Below, in pieces: positions 1 to 7,310 of a stretch of 38,685 bases of DNA. A program made the position numbers and the translations under genes. How positions within the stretch are numbered: the stretch's first letter is position 1; each line of letters starts with the position of its first letter. Under the pieces are notes generated by a model, which did no database searches, was not told the DNA's origin, and worked only from the letters and a program-made list of their open reading frames with translations. The DNA is from an uncultured Prevotella sp. (GTDB lineage Bacteria > Bacteroidota > Bacteroidia > Bacteroidales > Bacteroidaceae), in contig URDM01000018.1 in assembly GCA_900546575.1 (NCBI GenBank), positions 1 to 38,685 of the forward strand, read 5' to 3'.

Positions 1-203
1 CTGCAATACGTAAACTTCATTAACGACAAGCCCATTGGCAGAATTAAGTATGCACTAAATTAATTCCGCCAACAGGTGAAGAATATATATTTCCCTGAAG
101 AAGACATTACCGAGAACGGCCTGTTCCTTATTACAACTGTTCGGCTTATTACGAGCCTTCATACTTCATAGCGCGAAGCTATTTTGCAGGAGGATTCATG
201 TAA
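1..203 (+). pseudogene. Decayed 3' end of a probable TonB-dependent receptor
   Basis: Only the end of a gene is in the window. A continuous protein-like reading can be made only by changing frame three times: frame 1 to about base 60 (…GRIKYALN, then TAA at 61-63), frame 3 to about 93 (IPPTGEEYIF), frame 1 again (PEEDITENG), and frame 3 to the TAA at 201-203 (YYEPSYFIARSYFAGGFM). The aromatic C-terminus resembles the last beta-strand of Bacteroidetes outer-membrane receptors. That family assignment is inference from a short stretch. The several indels point to a pseudogene or to sequence errors; the window cannot separate these. Confidence 0.4.
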
Positions 204-223
204 AAAAACAACCAATAAAATAA

Positions 224-523
224 ATGTTTATAGTAATTTTGTTTATATTCCTTGGCATAGCCGTAGGCTACAACGTACGCACAAGGATTAAATCAGCTAC
301 TCGCAAGAGTACGATCGGCACGTGGGCAGGACGCGCCACGACCGGACTGATATGGCTGCTTCTGTTTATGCTTGGCATCGAAGTGGGAAGCAACGACCAG
401 ATTATCTCTGCCTTGCCTACACTTGGTGTGGAGGCTTTGGTATTGTCAGGATTTGCCACACTGGGCAGCTGTGCATTGGCATGGGCATTGTGGAAGACAG
501 CGAAGGGAGGCAAGGAACGATGA
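224..523 (+). CDS. lysO: LysO-type lysine exporter, N-terminal half (split gene)
   Basis: This 99-residue protein has three hydrophobic segments (about 1-17, 38-55 and 66-90) and resembles the N-terminal Lys_export (DUF340) part of E. coli LysO, an inner-membrane exporter of L-lysine and toxic lysine analogues. In E. coli one gene of about 300 codons covers both halves. Here the remainder is in the next gene, which begins at the ATGA overlap 520-523, so the two should be translationally coupled and form one transporter. The split form is also found in other Bacteroidales. No promoter motif was seen between the decayed gene upstream and this start. The family call is by recognition of sequence pattern; substrate is inferred from the family. 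Confidence 0.72.
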   Translation: MFIVILFIFLGIAVGYNVRTRIKSATRKSTIGTWAGRATTGLIWLLLFMLGIEVGSNDQIISALPTLGVEALVLSGFATLGSCALAWALWKTAKGGKER

Positions 524-1152
524 AAGGAAGTCTGATAGTAGTAGGATTCTTTGTCCTCGGAGTGTTGGCAGGACGTAGTGGCGGTCTGCCTTCATGGGCT
601 ATGGACAGCAACATCAGCTTCGTAGCTCTGTGCGGCCTGTTGCTCTTCGTAGGCTTGGGCATAGGAATGAATCCCGACATGAAGAACGACATCAAGAGTC
701 TCAACCCTCGTCTGGCACTGTTGCCCGTAGCCACTATCTTAGGTTCATGGCTCGGAGCTATGGTGGCATATATAATAATGTGTAGCGACGTTTGCCCGGT
801 ACTGCACCATCGGCAGCTTACCGACTGCCTCGCCATCGACAGCGGCTTTGCCTATTATTCGTTGTCGAGCATCTTCATAACCGAATATCGCGGTGCCGAA
901 CTGGGTACTATAGCCTTGCTTGCCAACATCATACGCGAGATGATAACCCTCTTGCTTACTCCGCTGATAGCAAAGTGGTTCGGTCCGCTGGCTCCTATAT
1001 CTTCGGGTGGCGCAACAACTATGGACACCACCCTACCTATCATCACACAGACCGTAGGCCAACGCTACGTAGCACTAAGCATCTACCACGGTTTCGTGAC
1101 CGACTTCACCGTGCCGTTCGTTGTGACAATGTGGTGCTCTATGGCTGGATAA
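520..1152 (+). CDS. lysO: LysO-type lysine exporter, C-terminal half
   Basis: This 210-residue polytopic membrane protein carries the conserved LysO core: DCLAIDSGFAYYSLSS around residue 105, LGTIALLANIIREM, SGGATTMDTTLPII and a late HGFVTDF segment. I chose the ATG at 520, which overlaps the previous stop codon (ATGA); the longer upstream reading overlaps the N-terminal half out of frame. Together with the preceding 99-residue protein it equals a complete LysO of about 310 residues. The stretch before DCLAI (YIIMCSDVCPVLHHRQL) looks longer and less hydrophobic than I expect for the family and may be a local divergence. The predicted role is lysine efflux across the cytoplasmic membrane. Confidence 0.75.
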   Translation: MKGSLIVVGFFVLGVLAGRSGGLPSWAMDSNISFVALCGLLLFVGLGIGMNPDMKNDIKSLNPRLALLPVATILGSWLGAMVAYIIMCSDVCPVLHHRQLTDCLAIDSGFAYYSLSSIFITEYRGAELGTIALLANIIREMITLLLTPLIAKWFGPLAPISSGGATTMDTTLPIITQTVGQRYVALSIYHGFVTDFTVPFVVTMWCSMAG

Positions 1153-1320
1153 AAAAGGTTGAGAGTTGAGAACACACTTATATATATACAACTTAAGTTT
1201 CGTGACACTAACGAAAGAATATGTAAAAATTTTGATATAACATCGGACTCTCACCTGACGTTTCGAAGCAAAAACGAGCAAAAACAATAAAATAATGACA
1301 AATTATTGATTATTTAGTCG

Positions 1321-1328
1321 TACCTTTG
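1321..1328 (+). promoter_or_regulatory. Bacteroidetes -7 element (TACCTTTG) upstream of fhs
   Basis: TACCTTTG fits the TAnnTTTG consensus of the primary Bacteroidetes sigma factor, 75 bases before the fhs ATG. No good -33 TTTG/TTG at 19-21 bases was found. The rest of 1153-1403 is AT-rich and contains only a small hairpin (TTTCGT…ACGAAA, 1198-1216). No folate riboswitch pattern was recognised. Confidence 0.6.
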
Positions 1329-1403
1329 CACTCACACTCCATACTACATATTTCGTAAACACATCAATTTTATACACGAAACGCTACAAATTTTTTACAT
1401 ACA

Positions 1404-3068
1404 ATGACAGACATCGAAATAGCTCGCAGCACGAAGCTCGAGGAGATAGAGGTAGTAGCCTCTAAGTATGGCATCCCTGCAAAAGAACTTGAACACTACG
1501 GCCACTATATGGCTAAGGTTCCTACACGCCTTATCGACGAGGAGCGTGTGAAGAACAGCAACCTCATACTCGTTACAGCCATTACACCGACAAAGGCTGG
1601 TATCGGCAAGACTACCGTTACTATCGGTCTGGCTCTCGGTCTGCACCACATCGGCAAGAACGCTATCTGCGCTCTGCGTGAGCCTTCGCTCGGTCCGGTA
1701 TTCGGAATGAAGGGCGGTGCGTGTGGCGGTGGTTACACCCAGGTATTGCCTATGGACAAGATTAACCTGCACTTCACAGGTGACTTCCACGCAATCACTT
1801 CGGCTCACAACACTATCACTGCATTGCTCGACAACTACATGTACCAGAACCGTGACAACGGTTTCGCTCTGCGCGAGGTTTTGTGGAACCGCGTGCTCGA
1901 CGTTAACGACCGCGGACTGCGCGACATCGTTACCGGTATGGGCGGCAAAGCCAACGGCATTGTACGCGAGTCGGGATTTGACATCACTCCTGCATCGGAG
2001 ATTATGGCTATTCTCTGTCTTGCAAAGGACGAGGACGACCTGCGCCGTCGCATCGAGAACATCCTCTTGGGCTACACCGTTGAGGGCAAGCCTTTCACCG
2101 TTAAGGACCTCGGCGTAGCTGCTGCCATAACAATCCTTCTGCGCGACGCTCTGGCTCCTAACATCGTTCAGACCACAGAGAATACCGCTGCATTCGTACA
2201 CGGCGGTCCGTTTGCCAACATTGCACACGGATGCAACTCTATACTCGCCACAAAGATGGCTATGACATTCGGCGAATATGTAATCACTGAGGCTGGATTC
2301 GGTGCCGACCTTGGAGCCGAGAAGTTCTTCGACATCAAGTGTCGCAAGAGCGGACTGCAGCCAAAGCTCACTATAGTTGTAGCAACAGCTCAGGGCCTGA
2401 AGATGCACGGCGGTGTACCAGTTGAGGACATCAAGAAGCCTAACAGCGAAGGACTCAAGAAGGGACTTGCCAACCTCGACAAGCATATCAAGAACATGCA
2501 GTCGTTCGGACAGACTGTCATCGTAGCATTCAATCACTATGCCGGCGACGTGGAAGAGGAGCAGAACATTGTGCGCGAATATTGCGAGAGCATCGGCGTA
2601 GGATTTGCCATCAACGATGCTTACGCCAAAGGTGGCGAAGGTGCTGCCGACCTGGCACGTCTCGTAGTAGACACTATCGAGCAGAAGCCGTCGCAGCCAT
2701 TGAACCTCGTATACGACGACGAAGACACAATCGAGACTAAGATTGAGAAGGTCTGCAAGAACATCTATGGCGCAGCAAGCATCTCGTTTGCCGCTCCTGC
2801 CAAGAAGAAGTTGCAGATGATACGCGACCTCGGCTATGAGAACTTCCCGATATGTATCGCCAAGACACAGTTCTCATTCTCTACCGACGCCAAGCAGTAT
2901 TGCGTAGCATCAGGATTTGACGTTAACGTTCGCGACATTGTCATCAACGCAGGTGCTGAGATGATTGTTGTCATTGCCGGCAATATCATGCGCATGCCCG
3001 GACTGCCCAAGGTTCCGGCTGCCATGAACATGGACATCGTCAACGGTCAAATCGAAGGATTGTCATAA
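1404..3068 (+). CDS. fhs: Formate--tetrahydrofolate ligase
   Basis: This 554-residue cytosolic enzyme makes 10-formyl-THF from formate, THF and ATP, feeding purine synthesis and one-carbon metabolism. It has the full family length and the ATP-binding P-loop TPTKAGIGKTT at residues 61-71. Other typical stretches are REPSLGPVFGMKGGACGGGYTQ, FTGDFHAI and the C-terminal RMPGLPKVPAA. The ATG at 1404 has no Shine-Dalgarno sequence, as usual in this phylum. A TACCTTTG promoter element lies 75 bases upstream. The next gene on the same strand starts 16 bases after the stop and has no visible promoter of its own, so read-through is likely. Confidence 0.97.
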   Translation: MTDIEIARSTKLEEIEVVASKYGIPAKELEHYGHYMAKVPTRLIDEERVKNSNLILVTAITPTKAGIGKTTVTIGLALGLHHIGKNAICALREPSLGPVFGMKGGACGGGYTQVLPMDKINLHFTGDFHAITSAHNTITALLDNYMYQNRDNGFALREVLWNRVLDVNDRGLRDIVTGMGGKANGIVRESGFDITPASEIMAILCLAKDEDDLRRRIENILLGYTVEGKPFTVKDLGVAAAITILLRDALAPNIVQTTENTAAFVHGGPFANIAHGCNSILATKMAMTFGEYVITEAGFGADLGAEKFFDIKCRKSGLQPKLTIVVATAQGLKMHGGVPVEDIKKPNSEGLKKGLANLDKHIKNMQSFGQTVIVAFNHYAGDVEEEQNIVREYCESIGVGFAINDAYAKGGEGAADLARLVVDTIEQKPSQPLNLVYDDEDTIETKIEKVCKNIYGAASISFAAPAKKKLQMIRDLGYENFPICIAKTQFSFSTDAKQYCVASGFDVNVRDIVINAGAEMIVVIAGNIMRMPGLPKVPAAMNMDIVNGQIEGLS

Positions 3069-3084
3069 TACCCAATAATCAGAA

Positions 3085-4428
3085 ATGTTCGGATATAGAA
3101 TAAAGAAACAATATCGTACAAAGGTGAGGCTGTCCTGCTTGGGATGCCTCACCTTTATCGTTGTCATCATATCAAGCATCTGCCGATGCACATGCTCGTC
3201 GTGCTCAAGCTATAAAGGTGAAAAGAAGGACTCGGTATACGAGGCCAATCACCGCATACATCTCAACGACACGCTCACCAATGCCATGTCTTCGCAGCCA
3301 GAACTGCACGCCATGGACTCTATCATGCAGCGCTATCTGAAGCGTTGGGAGATACACGGGGCACAGCTTGCTATATCGCGCCACGACTCATTGCTGTATG
3401 CACGCGGATTCGGCTATGCCGACAAGGACCGTCAGATACCTATGGAGCCGTCGTACATCATGCGCATGGCTTCAGTATCAAAACTTGTAACAGCCACCGG
3501 CATAATGAAGCTGCGCGACATGGGCAAGATACGCCTTAGCGACAAGGTGTTCGGACCGAAGGGAATACTCAACGACACGTTCTACGTCAACTCTATACGC
3601 GACAAACGATACTTCGACATCACCGTAGAACAGTTGTTGCGACACAAGGCGGGATTTACCAATTATGCAGGCGACGCCATATTCTCAACTCGCTACATAA
3701 TGCAGCAGAACCACCTCACCACCCCACCCGACCACCGCACACTGCTGCGCATCGTACTGCGCCGACATCTTGGCTACACACCAGGAACGGCACAACGCTA
3801 CTGCAACATAGGCTACACGCTGCTGTCGCTGATTATAGAGAAGCGCACGGGCATGAGCTACGAAAACTTCATGCAACGCTACGTGCTCAATCCGGCAGGA
3901 TGCTACGACTTCCACATAGCGGGTAACTATCTGAAGGATCGCCGCCCGAACGAGACGGTGTACTATATGCACTCAAGTTCGGTACCTGTACCCGAATTCA
4001 ACAACTCCGGCAGAATGGTAGTGCGCTGCTATGGCGAGAACGACATAACGACGGCTCTTGGAGCAGGAGCATGGGTAGCATCGGCAGCCGAACTGTGCCT
4101 ACTGGTAGCATCAATCGACGGCGACCGTACCGTACCTGACGTGATATCGCCACAAGCCGTGAAACTGATGACGCAAGAAATGCCCGACCATCAGTTCTCG
4201 CTCGGATGGAACTTCACACCACGCAACCGTCCGTGGATACGTACCGGTTCGCTTGTAGGAACATCGGCACTTGTACTGCGCTATCCCGACGGCGAGTGCT
4301 GGGTGTTCATCACCAACACAAGTACATGGAAAGGACACAAGTTCTCGCAAGACACAATGGCGCTGTTCGAAAAACTACGCAAGCGCTTTGGAAGCAAAAT
4401 GCCAAAACGCAATATGTTTATAAACTAA
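3085..4428 (+). CDS. Membrane-anchored or secreted serine hydrolase, beta-lactamase/DD-peptidase fold
   Basis: This 447-residue protein belongs to the Beta-lactamase (PF00144) superfamily, which includes class C beta-lactamases, DD-carboxypeptidases and esterases. Residues 1-40 are basic, then hydrophobic and cysteine-rich, suggesting a membrane anchor or signal peptide. The catalytic serine motif is S130-V-S-K133 and the second motif is Y239-C-N241. The third motif appears as R-T-G in WIRTGSLVG near residue 390, in place of KTG/HTG. In this family substrate cannot be read from sequence; peptidoglycan peptide trimming or ester hydrolysis are both possible, and resistance should not be assumed. 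It follows fhs by 16 bases and ends before a bidirectional terminator. Confidence 0.8.
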   Translation: MFGYRIKKQYRTKVRLSCLGCLTFIVVIISSICRCTCSSCSSYKGEKKDSVYEANHRIHLNDTLTNAMSSQPELHAMDSIMQRYLKRWEIHGAQLAISRHDSLLYARGFGYADKDRQIPMEPSYIMRMASVSKLVTATGIMKLRDMGKIRLSDKVFGPKGILNDTFYVNSIRDKRYFDITVEQLLRHKAGFTNYAGDAIFSTRYIMQQNHLTTPPDHRTLLRIVLRRHLGYTPGTAQRYCNIGYTLLSLIIEKRTGMSYENFMQRYVLNPAGCYDFHIAGNYLKDRRPNETVYYMHSSSVPVPEFNNSGRMVVRCYGENDITTALGAGAWVASAAELCLLVASIDGDRTVPDVISPQAVKLMTQEMPDHQFSLGWNFTPRNRPWIRTGSLVGTSALVLRYPDGECWVFITNTSTWKGHKFSQDTMALFEKLRKRFGSKMPKRNMFIN

Positions 4429-4481
4429 ATACGTTTATTCAACAAAGGCATCTTTACATAACAAAGACTCCAAAAAGAAGA

Positions 4482-4528
4482 GGGGGTATCAAAAACTGGA
4501 ACTGATTCCGTTTTGATACCCCCTTTTT
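4482..4528. terminator. Bidirectional intrinsic terminator between convergent genes
   Basis: A perfect 13-bp stem is formed by GGGGGTATCAAAA (4482-4494) and TTTTGATACCCCC (4511-4523), followed by TTTTT on the plus strand and preceded by A-rich DNA that gives a T tract on the minus strand. It can end both the serine hydrolase and guaA transcripts. Confidence 0.9.
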
Positions 4529-4549
4529 ATGTATCAGTTGGGATTGATT

Positions 4550-6160
4550 TTACTCCCACTCGATTGTTGATGGTGGCTTTGACGAGATGTCATAGCATAC
4601 GCGGTTGACACCACGTACCTTGTTGATGATCTCGTTAGAAACCTTTGCCATGAAGTCGTAAGGCAGATGAGCCCAGTCGGCTGTCATAGCGTCGGTAGAT
4701 GTAACGGCACGCAGAGCAACCGGATGCTCGTATGTACGCTCGTCGCCCATAACGCCTACAGAACGAACGGTAGAAAGCAATACTGTACCAGCCTGCCAAA
4801 TCTGATCGTAGAGCGAAACCTCAATCTCACCGTCGTGCATGTCGGCAGGAACACCAGCAGCAAGCACACGGCGTGCGTCCTCACCGCTCAGCTTCACCTT
4901 GTAATCGCGCAAACCGCGGATATAGATGTCGTCGGCATCCTGAAGTATGCGAACCTTCTCAGGAGTGATGTCGCCAAGAATACGTACTGCCAAGCCTGGG
5001 CCTGGGAACGGATGACGTGTAATCAAGTGCTCGGGCATGCCCATTGAGCGACCTACACGACGAACCTCGTCCTTGAACAGCCACTTCAACGGCTCGCACA
5101 ACTGGAGGTTCATCTCCTTAGGCAGACCGCCTACGTTGTGGTGGCTCTTGATAACCTTACCAGTAATGTTGAGCGACTCGATACGGTCAGGATAGATAGT
5201 ACCCTGTGCAAGCCACTTGGCACCAGTCTGCTTCTTAGCCTCAGCGTTGAATACCTCAACGAAGTCGCGGCCGATAATCTTACGCTTCTCCTCAGGATCG
5301 GTTACACCAGCCAAGTCGTTGAAGAACTTCTCTGATGCGTCAACACCGATAACGTTCAGACCGAGACACTTGTAATCCTCCATTACATCGCGGAACTCGT
5401 TCTTACGCAACATTCCGTGGTCAACGAAGATACATGTGAGGTTGCTGCCGATAGCCTTGTTAAGGAGTACAGCGGCAACGCTTGAGTCAACACCACCCGA
5501 CAGACCGAGGATTACCTTGTCGTCGCCCAACTGAGCCTTAAGTTCGGCTACGGTTGTCTCAACGAACGAGTCGGCGCTCCAGTCCTGACGGCTTCCGCAG
5601 ATGTCTACTACGAAGTTCTTAAGGAGCTGTGTACCCTGCAATGAGTGGAACACCTCCGGATGAAACTGAACAGCCCATACCGGCTGCTTAGTAGAAGCAT
5701 AAGCTGCAAACTTGACATTGGCTGTCGATGCGATGCACTTGTAGTCTTCGGGGATGGCTGTGATGGTATCACCATGGCTCATCCATACCTGCGAGTTCTC
5801 AACAAATCCGTTGAACAGCGGATTCTCGGCATCGAAGTGCTCGAGATTGGCGCGTCCATACTCACGAGAGTCGGCTGCCTCAACCTTTCCACCATTGGCG
5901 TAAGAGATGAACTGTGCGCCATAGCAGATGCCAAGCACCGGGATGCGTCCTACAAACTGGCTCAAATCAACCTTGAACGCCTCCTTATCGTGTACCGAAT
6001 AGGGGCTTCCGCTAAGGATAACACCAATAACGCTGGGGTCGTCCTTCGGGAACTTGTTGTAAGGCATAATCTCGCAGAAGGTGTCCAATTCGCGTACACG
6101 GCGACCGATTAGCTGCGTGGTCTGCGAACCGAAATCAAGAATTATAATCTTCTGTTGCAT
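4550..6160 (-). CDS. guaA: GMP synthase (glutamine-hydrolysing)
   Basis: This 536-residue protein converts XMP to GMP using ATP and glutamine, the last step of GMP synthesis in the cytosol. The N-terminal class I amidotransferase domain has C79 in GICYGAQ and the H167/E169 pair in QFHPEV. The ATP-pyrophosphatase domain starts with the P-loop SGGVDSS at 221-227, followed by FVDHGMLRKNE. The C-terminal dimerisation domain ends in the conserved PPSTIEWE. It is slightly longer than typical forms. No TAnnTTTG promoter was seen upstream, where the DNA is AT-rich and repetitive, so it may be co-transcribed with the nucleotidyltransferase gene 158 bases upstream. Confidence 0.97.
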   Translation of the reverse strand: MQQKIIILDFGSQTTQLIGRRVRELDTFCEIMPYNKFPKDDPSVIGVILSGSPYSVHDKEAFKVDLSQFVGRIPVLGICYGAQFISYANGGKVEAADSREYGRANLEHFDAENPLFNGFVENSQVWMSHGDTITAIPEDYKCIASTANVKFAAYASTKQPVWAVQFHPEVFHSLQGTQLLKNFVVDICGSRQDWSADSFVETTVAELKAQLGDDKVILGLSGGVDSSVAAVLLNKAIGSNLTCIFVDHGMLRKNEFRDVMEDYKCLGLNVIGVDASEKFFNDLAGVTDPEEKRKIIGRDFVEVFNAEAKKQTGAKWLAQGTIYPDRIESLNITGKVIKSHHNVGGLPKEMNLQLCEPLKWLFKDEVRRVGRSMGMPEHLITRHPFPGPGLAVRILGDITPEKVRILQDADDIYIRGLRDYKVKLSGEDARRVLAAGVPADMHDGEIEVSLYDQIWQAGTVLLSTVRSVGVMGDERTYEHPVALRAVTSTDAMTADWAHLPYDFMAKVSNEIINKVRGVNRVCYDISSKPPSTIEWE

Positions 6161-6248
6161 TTGTTATATTGTTTAATGATTAATGTTCAATTATTAATGT
6201 TTAATTGTTAACGATCAATATTTAATTGGAGGGAAACCCTTAACTCGA

Positions 6249-6340
6249 AATTCCTAATTCAAGAACTCGTAATTCCTAATTCAAGAACTCGTAATTCCAA
6301 ACTCCTAATTCCTAACTCCTAATTCGTAACTCCTAATTCC
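6249..6340. repeat. Low-complexity tandem repeat of AATTCCTAA-type units
   Basis: Two identical adjacent 22-bp units (6249-6270 and 6271-6292, each beginning AATTCCTAATTCAAG) are followed by shorter AACTCCTAATTCnT units to about 6340. The array lies between guaA and the nucleotidyltransferase gene and runs into the latter, supplying its last codons and stop. The remainder of 6161-6248 is AT-rich TTAATGTTCAAT-like sequence with no gene. Confidence 0.85.
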
Positions 6341-7173
6341 CCCAGGAACTCTTCGGCTTGTGCAAGAGTGTCGAGTTTGCCAATATCCATCAGCTTCAAG
6401 TCGTCCTTGACATAACCTTTTATGTTATGCGTGGCGCACGCCTTAAGGTAGAAGTCGATGATTCCGAATCGGTCGGGGAATTCGTCCATCATCTTAAGCA
6501 GACGTGGCGACAATGCGTGTATTCCGGCAAAGGCATACATTCGGCATTCCTTCGGGTTGAGTTCGGGATAAGGGCTTCGCACTTCACCCGTTTCGATATT
6601 GGTCCATCCCACGAGCTTCATGTCGTCATTGAAGAGCAAGTAGCGCTTTGTCTTGCGCCAACTGACAAGCAATACAGCATCGACAGCATCACAACAATTG
6701 GATTCTTCGTTCTTCCCTCTTCCCTCTTCGTTCTCCACTTTTCCCTTTTCACTTCCACATTCGGATTCTTCACTTTTCACTTTTCCCTTTTCACTTTGTG
6801 AAGCAATCTGGTAGAACTCCCGCAAATCAACATTGCTAAGAATATCTACATTGTGAATGAGTATAGGAGCAGCAGAGTCGAACAATGGTGCTGCCTTCTT
6901 TATGCCGCCTCCTGTTTCGAGCAGTCCGGCAGTTTCGTCAGAAATGCGGATGTCGAGTCCGAAGTTGTCATTGTCTTTAAGATAGTCGATTATCTGCTCG
7001 GCAAAGTGATGCACGTTGACTACAATACGTTCAACGCCAGCCGCAGCAAGATTCATGATGACGCGCTTAATGAGCGGCTCACCCCCTACCCTCACCAGAG
7101 CCTTAGGCATTGTGTCGGTGAGCGGTTTAAGGCGTGTGCCCAGTCCAGCCGCGAAAATCATTGCTTGCATCAT
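6319..7173 (-). CDS. murU: Sugar-1-phosphate nucleotidyltransferase, MurU-like
   Basis: This 284-residue protein has the sugar-phosphate nucleotidyltransferase fold. The N-terminal signature is AGLGTRLKPLTDTMPKALV (residues 9-27), with E87-TGGG and H107-N-V-D110 as the nucleotide and metal site. The closest pattern is MurU, which makes UDP-MurNAc from MurNAc-1-phosphate. The neighbouring kinase fusion, AmgK-like, would supply that substrate, which supports the reading. GDP-mannose or GDP-heptose pyrophosphorylases are alternatives. Residues 127-160 are a Lys/Glu/Ser/Gly insert encoded by simple-sequence repeat DNA. The last residues and stop codon come from the AATTCCTAA repeat. A TAACTTTG promoter lies 27 bases upstream, after the terminator of the kinase gene. 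Confidence 0.68.
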   Translation of the reverse strand: MMQAMIFAAGLGTRLKPLTDTMPKALVRVGGEPLIKRVIMNLAAAGVERIVVNVHHFAEQIIDYLKDNDNFGLDIRISDETAGLLETGGGIKKAAPLFDSAAPILIHNVDILSNVDLREFYQIASQSEKGKVKSEESECGSEKGKVENEEGRGKNEESNCCDAVDAVLLVSWRKTKRYLLFNDDMKLVGWTNIETGEVRSPYPELNPKECRMYAFAGIHALSPRLLKMMDEFPDRFGIIDFYLKACATHNIKGYVKDDLKLMDIGKLDTLAQAEEFLGELGVTN

Positions 7174-7199
7174 ATATTTAAGGATGTAAAGTTATGATG

Positions 7200-7207
7200 C
7201 AAAGTTA
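7200..7207 (-). promoter_or_regulatory. -7 element TAACTTTG for the MurU-like gene
   Basis: Read on the minus strand, TAACTTTG matches TAnnTTTG. It lies between the hairpin that ends the kinase transcript and the MurU-like ATG at 7173, so the two genes appear to be separate transcription units. Any -33 element would fall inside the terminator stem. Confidence 0.6.
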
Positions 7208-7212
7208 CTGAA

Positions 7213-7257
7213 AATCCCGTTAAAAAGTAAAGCTTGCCTCAACTTTTTAACGGGATT
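7213..7257 (-). terminator. Strong hairpin after the kinase-RapZ fusion gene
   Basis: A perfect 16-bp stem is formed by AATCCCGTTAAAAAGT (7213-7228) and its complement (7242-7257), with a 13-base loop. On the minus strand it is followed by TTTTC. The T tract is short, so termination may be partial. Confidence 0.75.
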
Positions 7258-7310
7258 GTGTATAATTGTAGCTATTAATATAGCTTTTGTCTTCGTATTG
7301 TAGTATAAAC

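Noticed and set aside
1153..1403. Folate riboswitch upstream of fhs
   Set aside because: No THF riboswitch core could be recognised; only a -7 element and a small hairpin are visible.
1395..2537. 380-codon open frame on the minus strand within fhs
   Set aside because: It is antisense to a highly conserved enzyme, and its residues (many Val, Leu, Ser, Cys) mirror the complementary codons; no domain is recognisable.
3085..4428. Antibiotic-resistance class C beta-lactamase
   Set aside because: The fold motifs are shared with DD-peptidases and esterases, and there is an RTG in place of KTG; resistance cannot be inferred.
6161..6248. Promoter for guaA in the AT-rich gap
   Set aside because: No TAnnTTTG match was found on the minus strand at a sensible distance; the sequence is low complexity.
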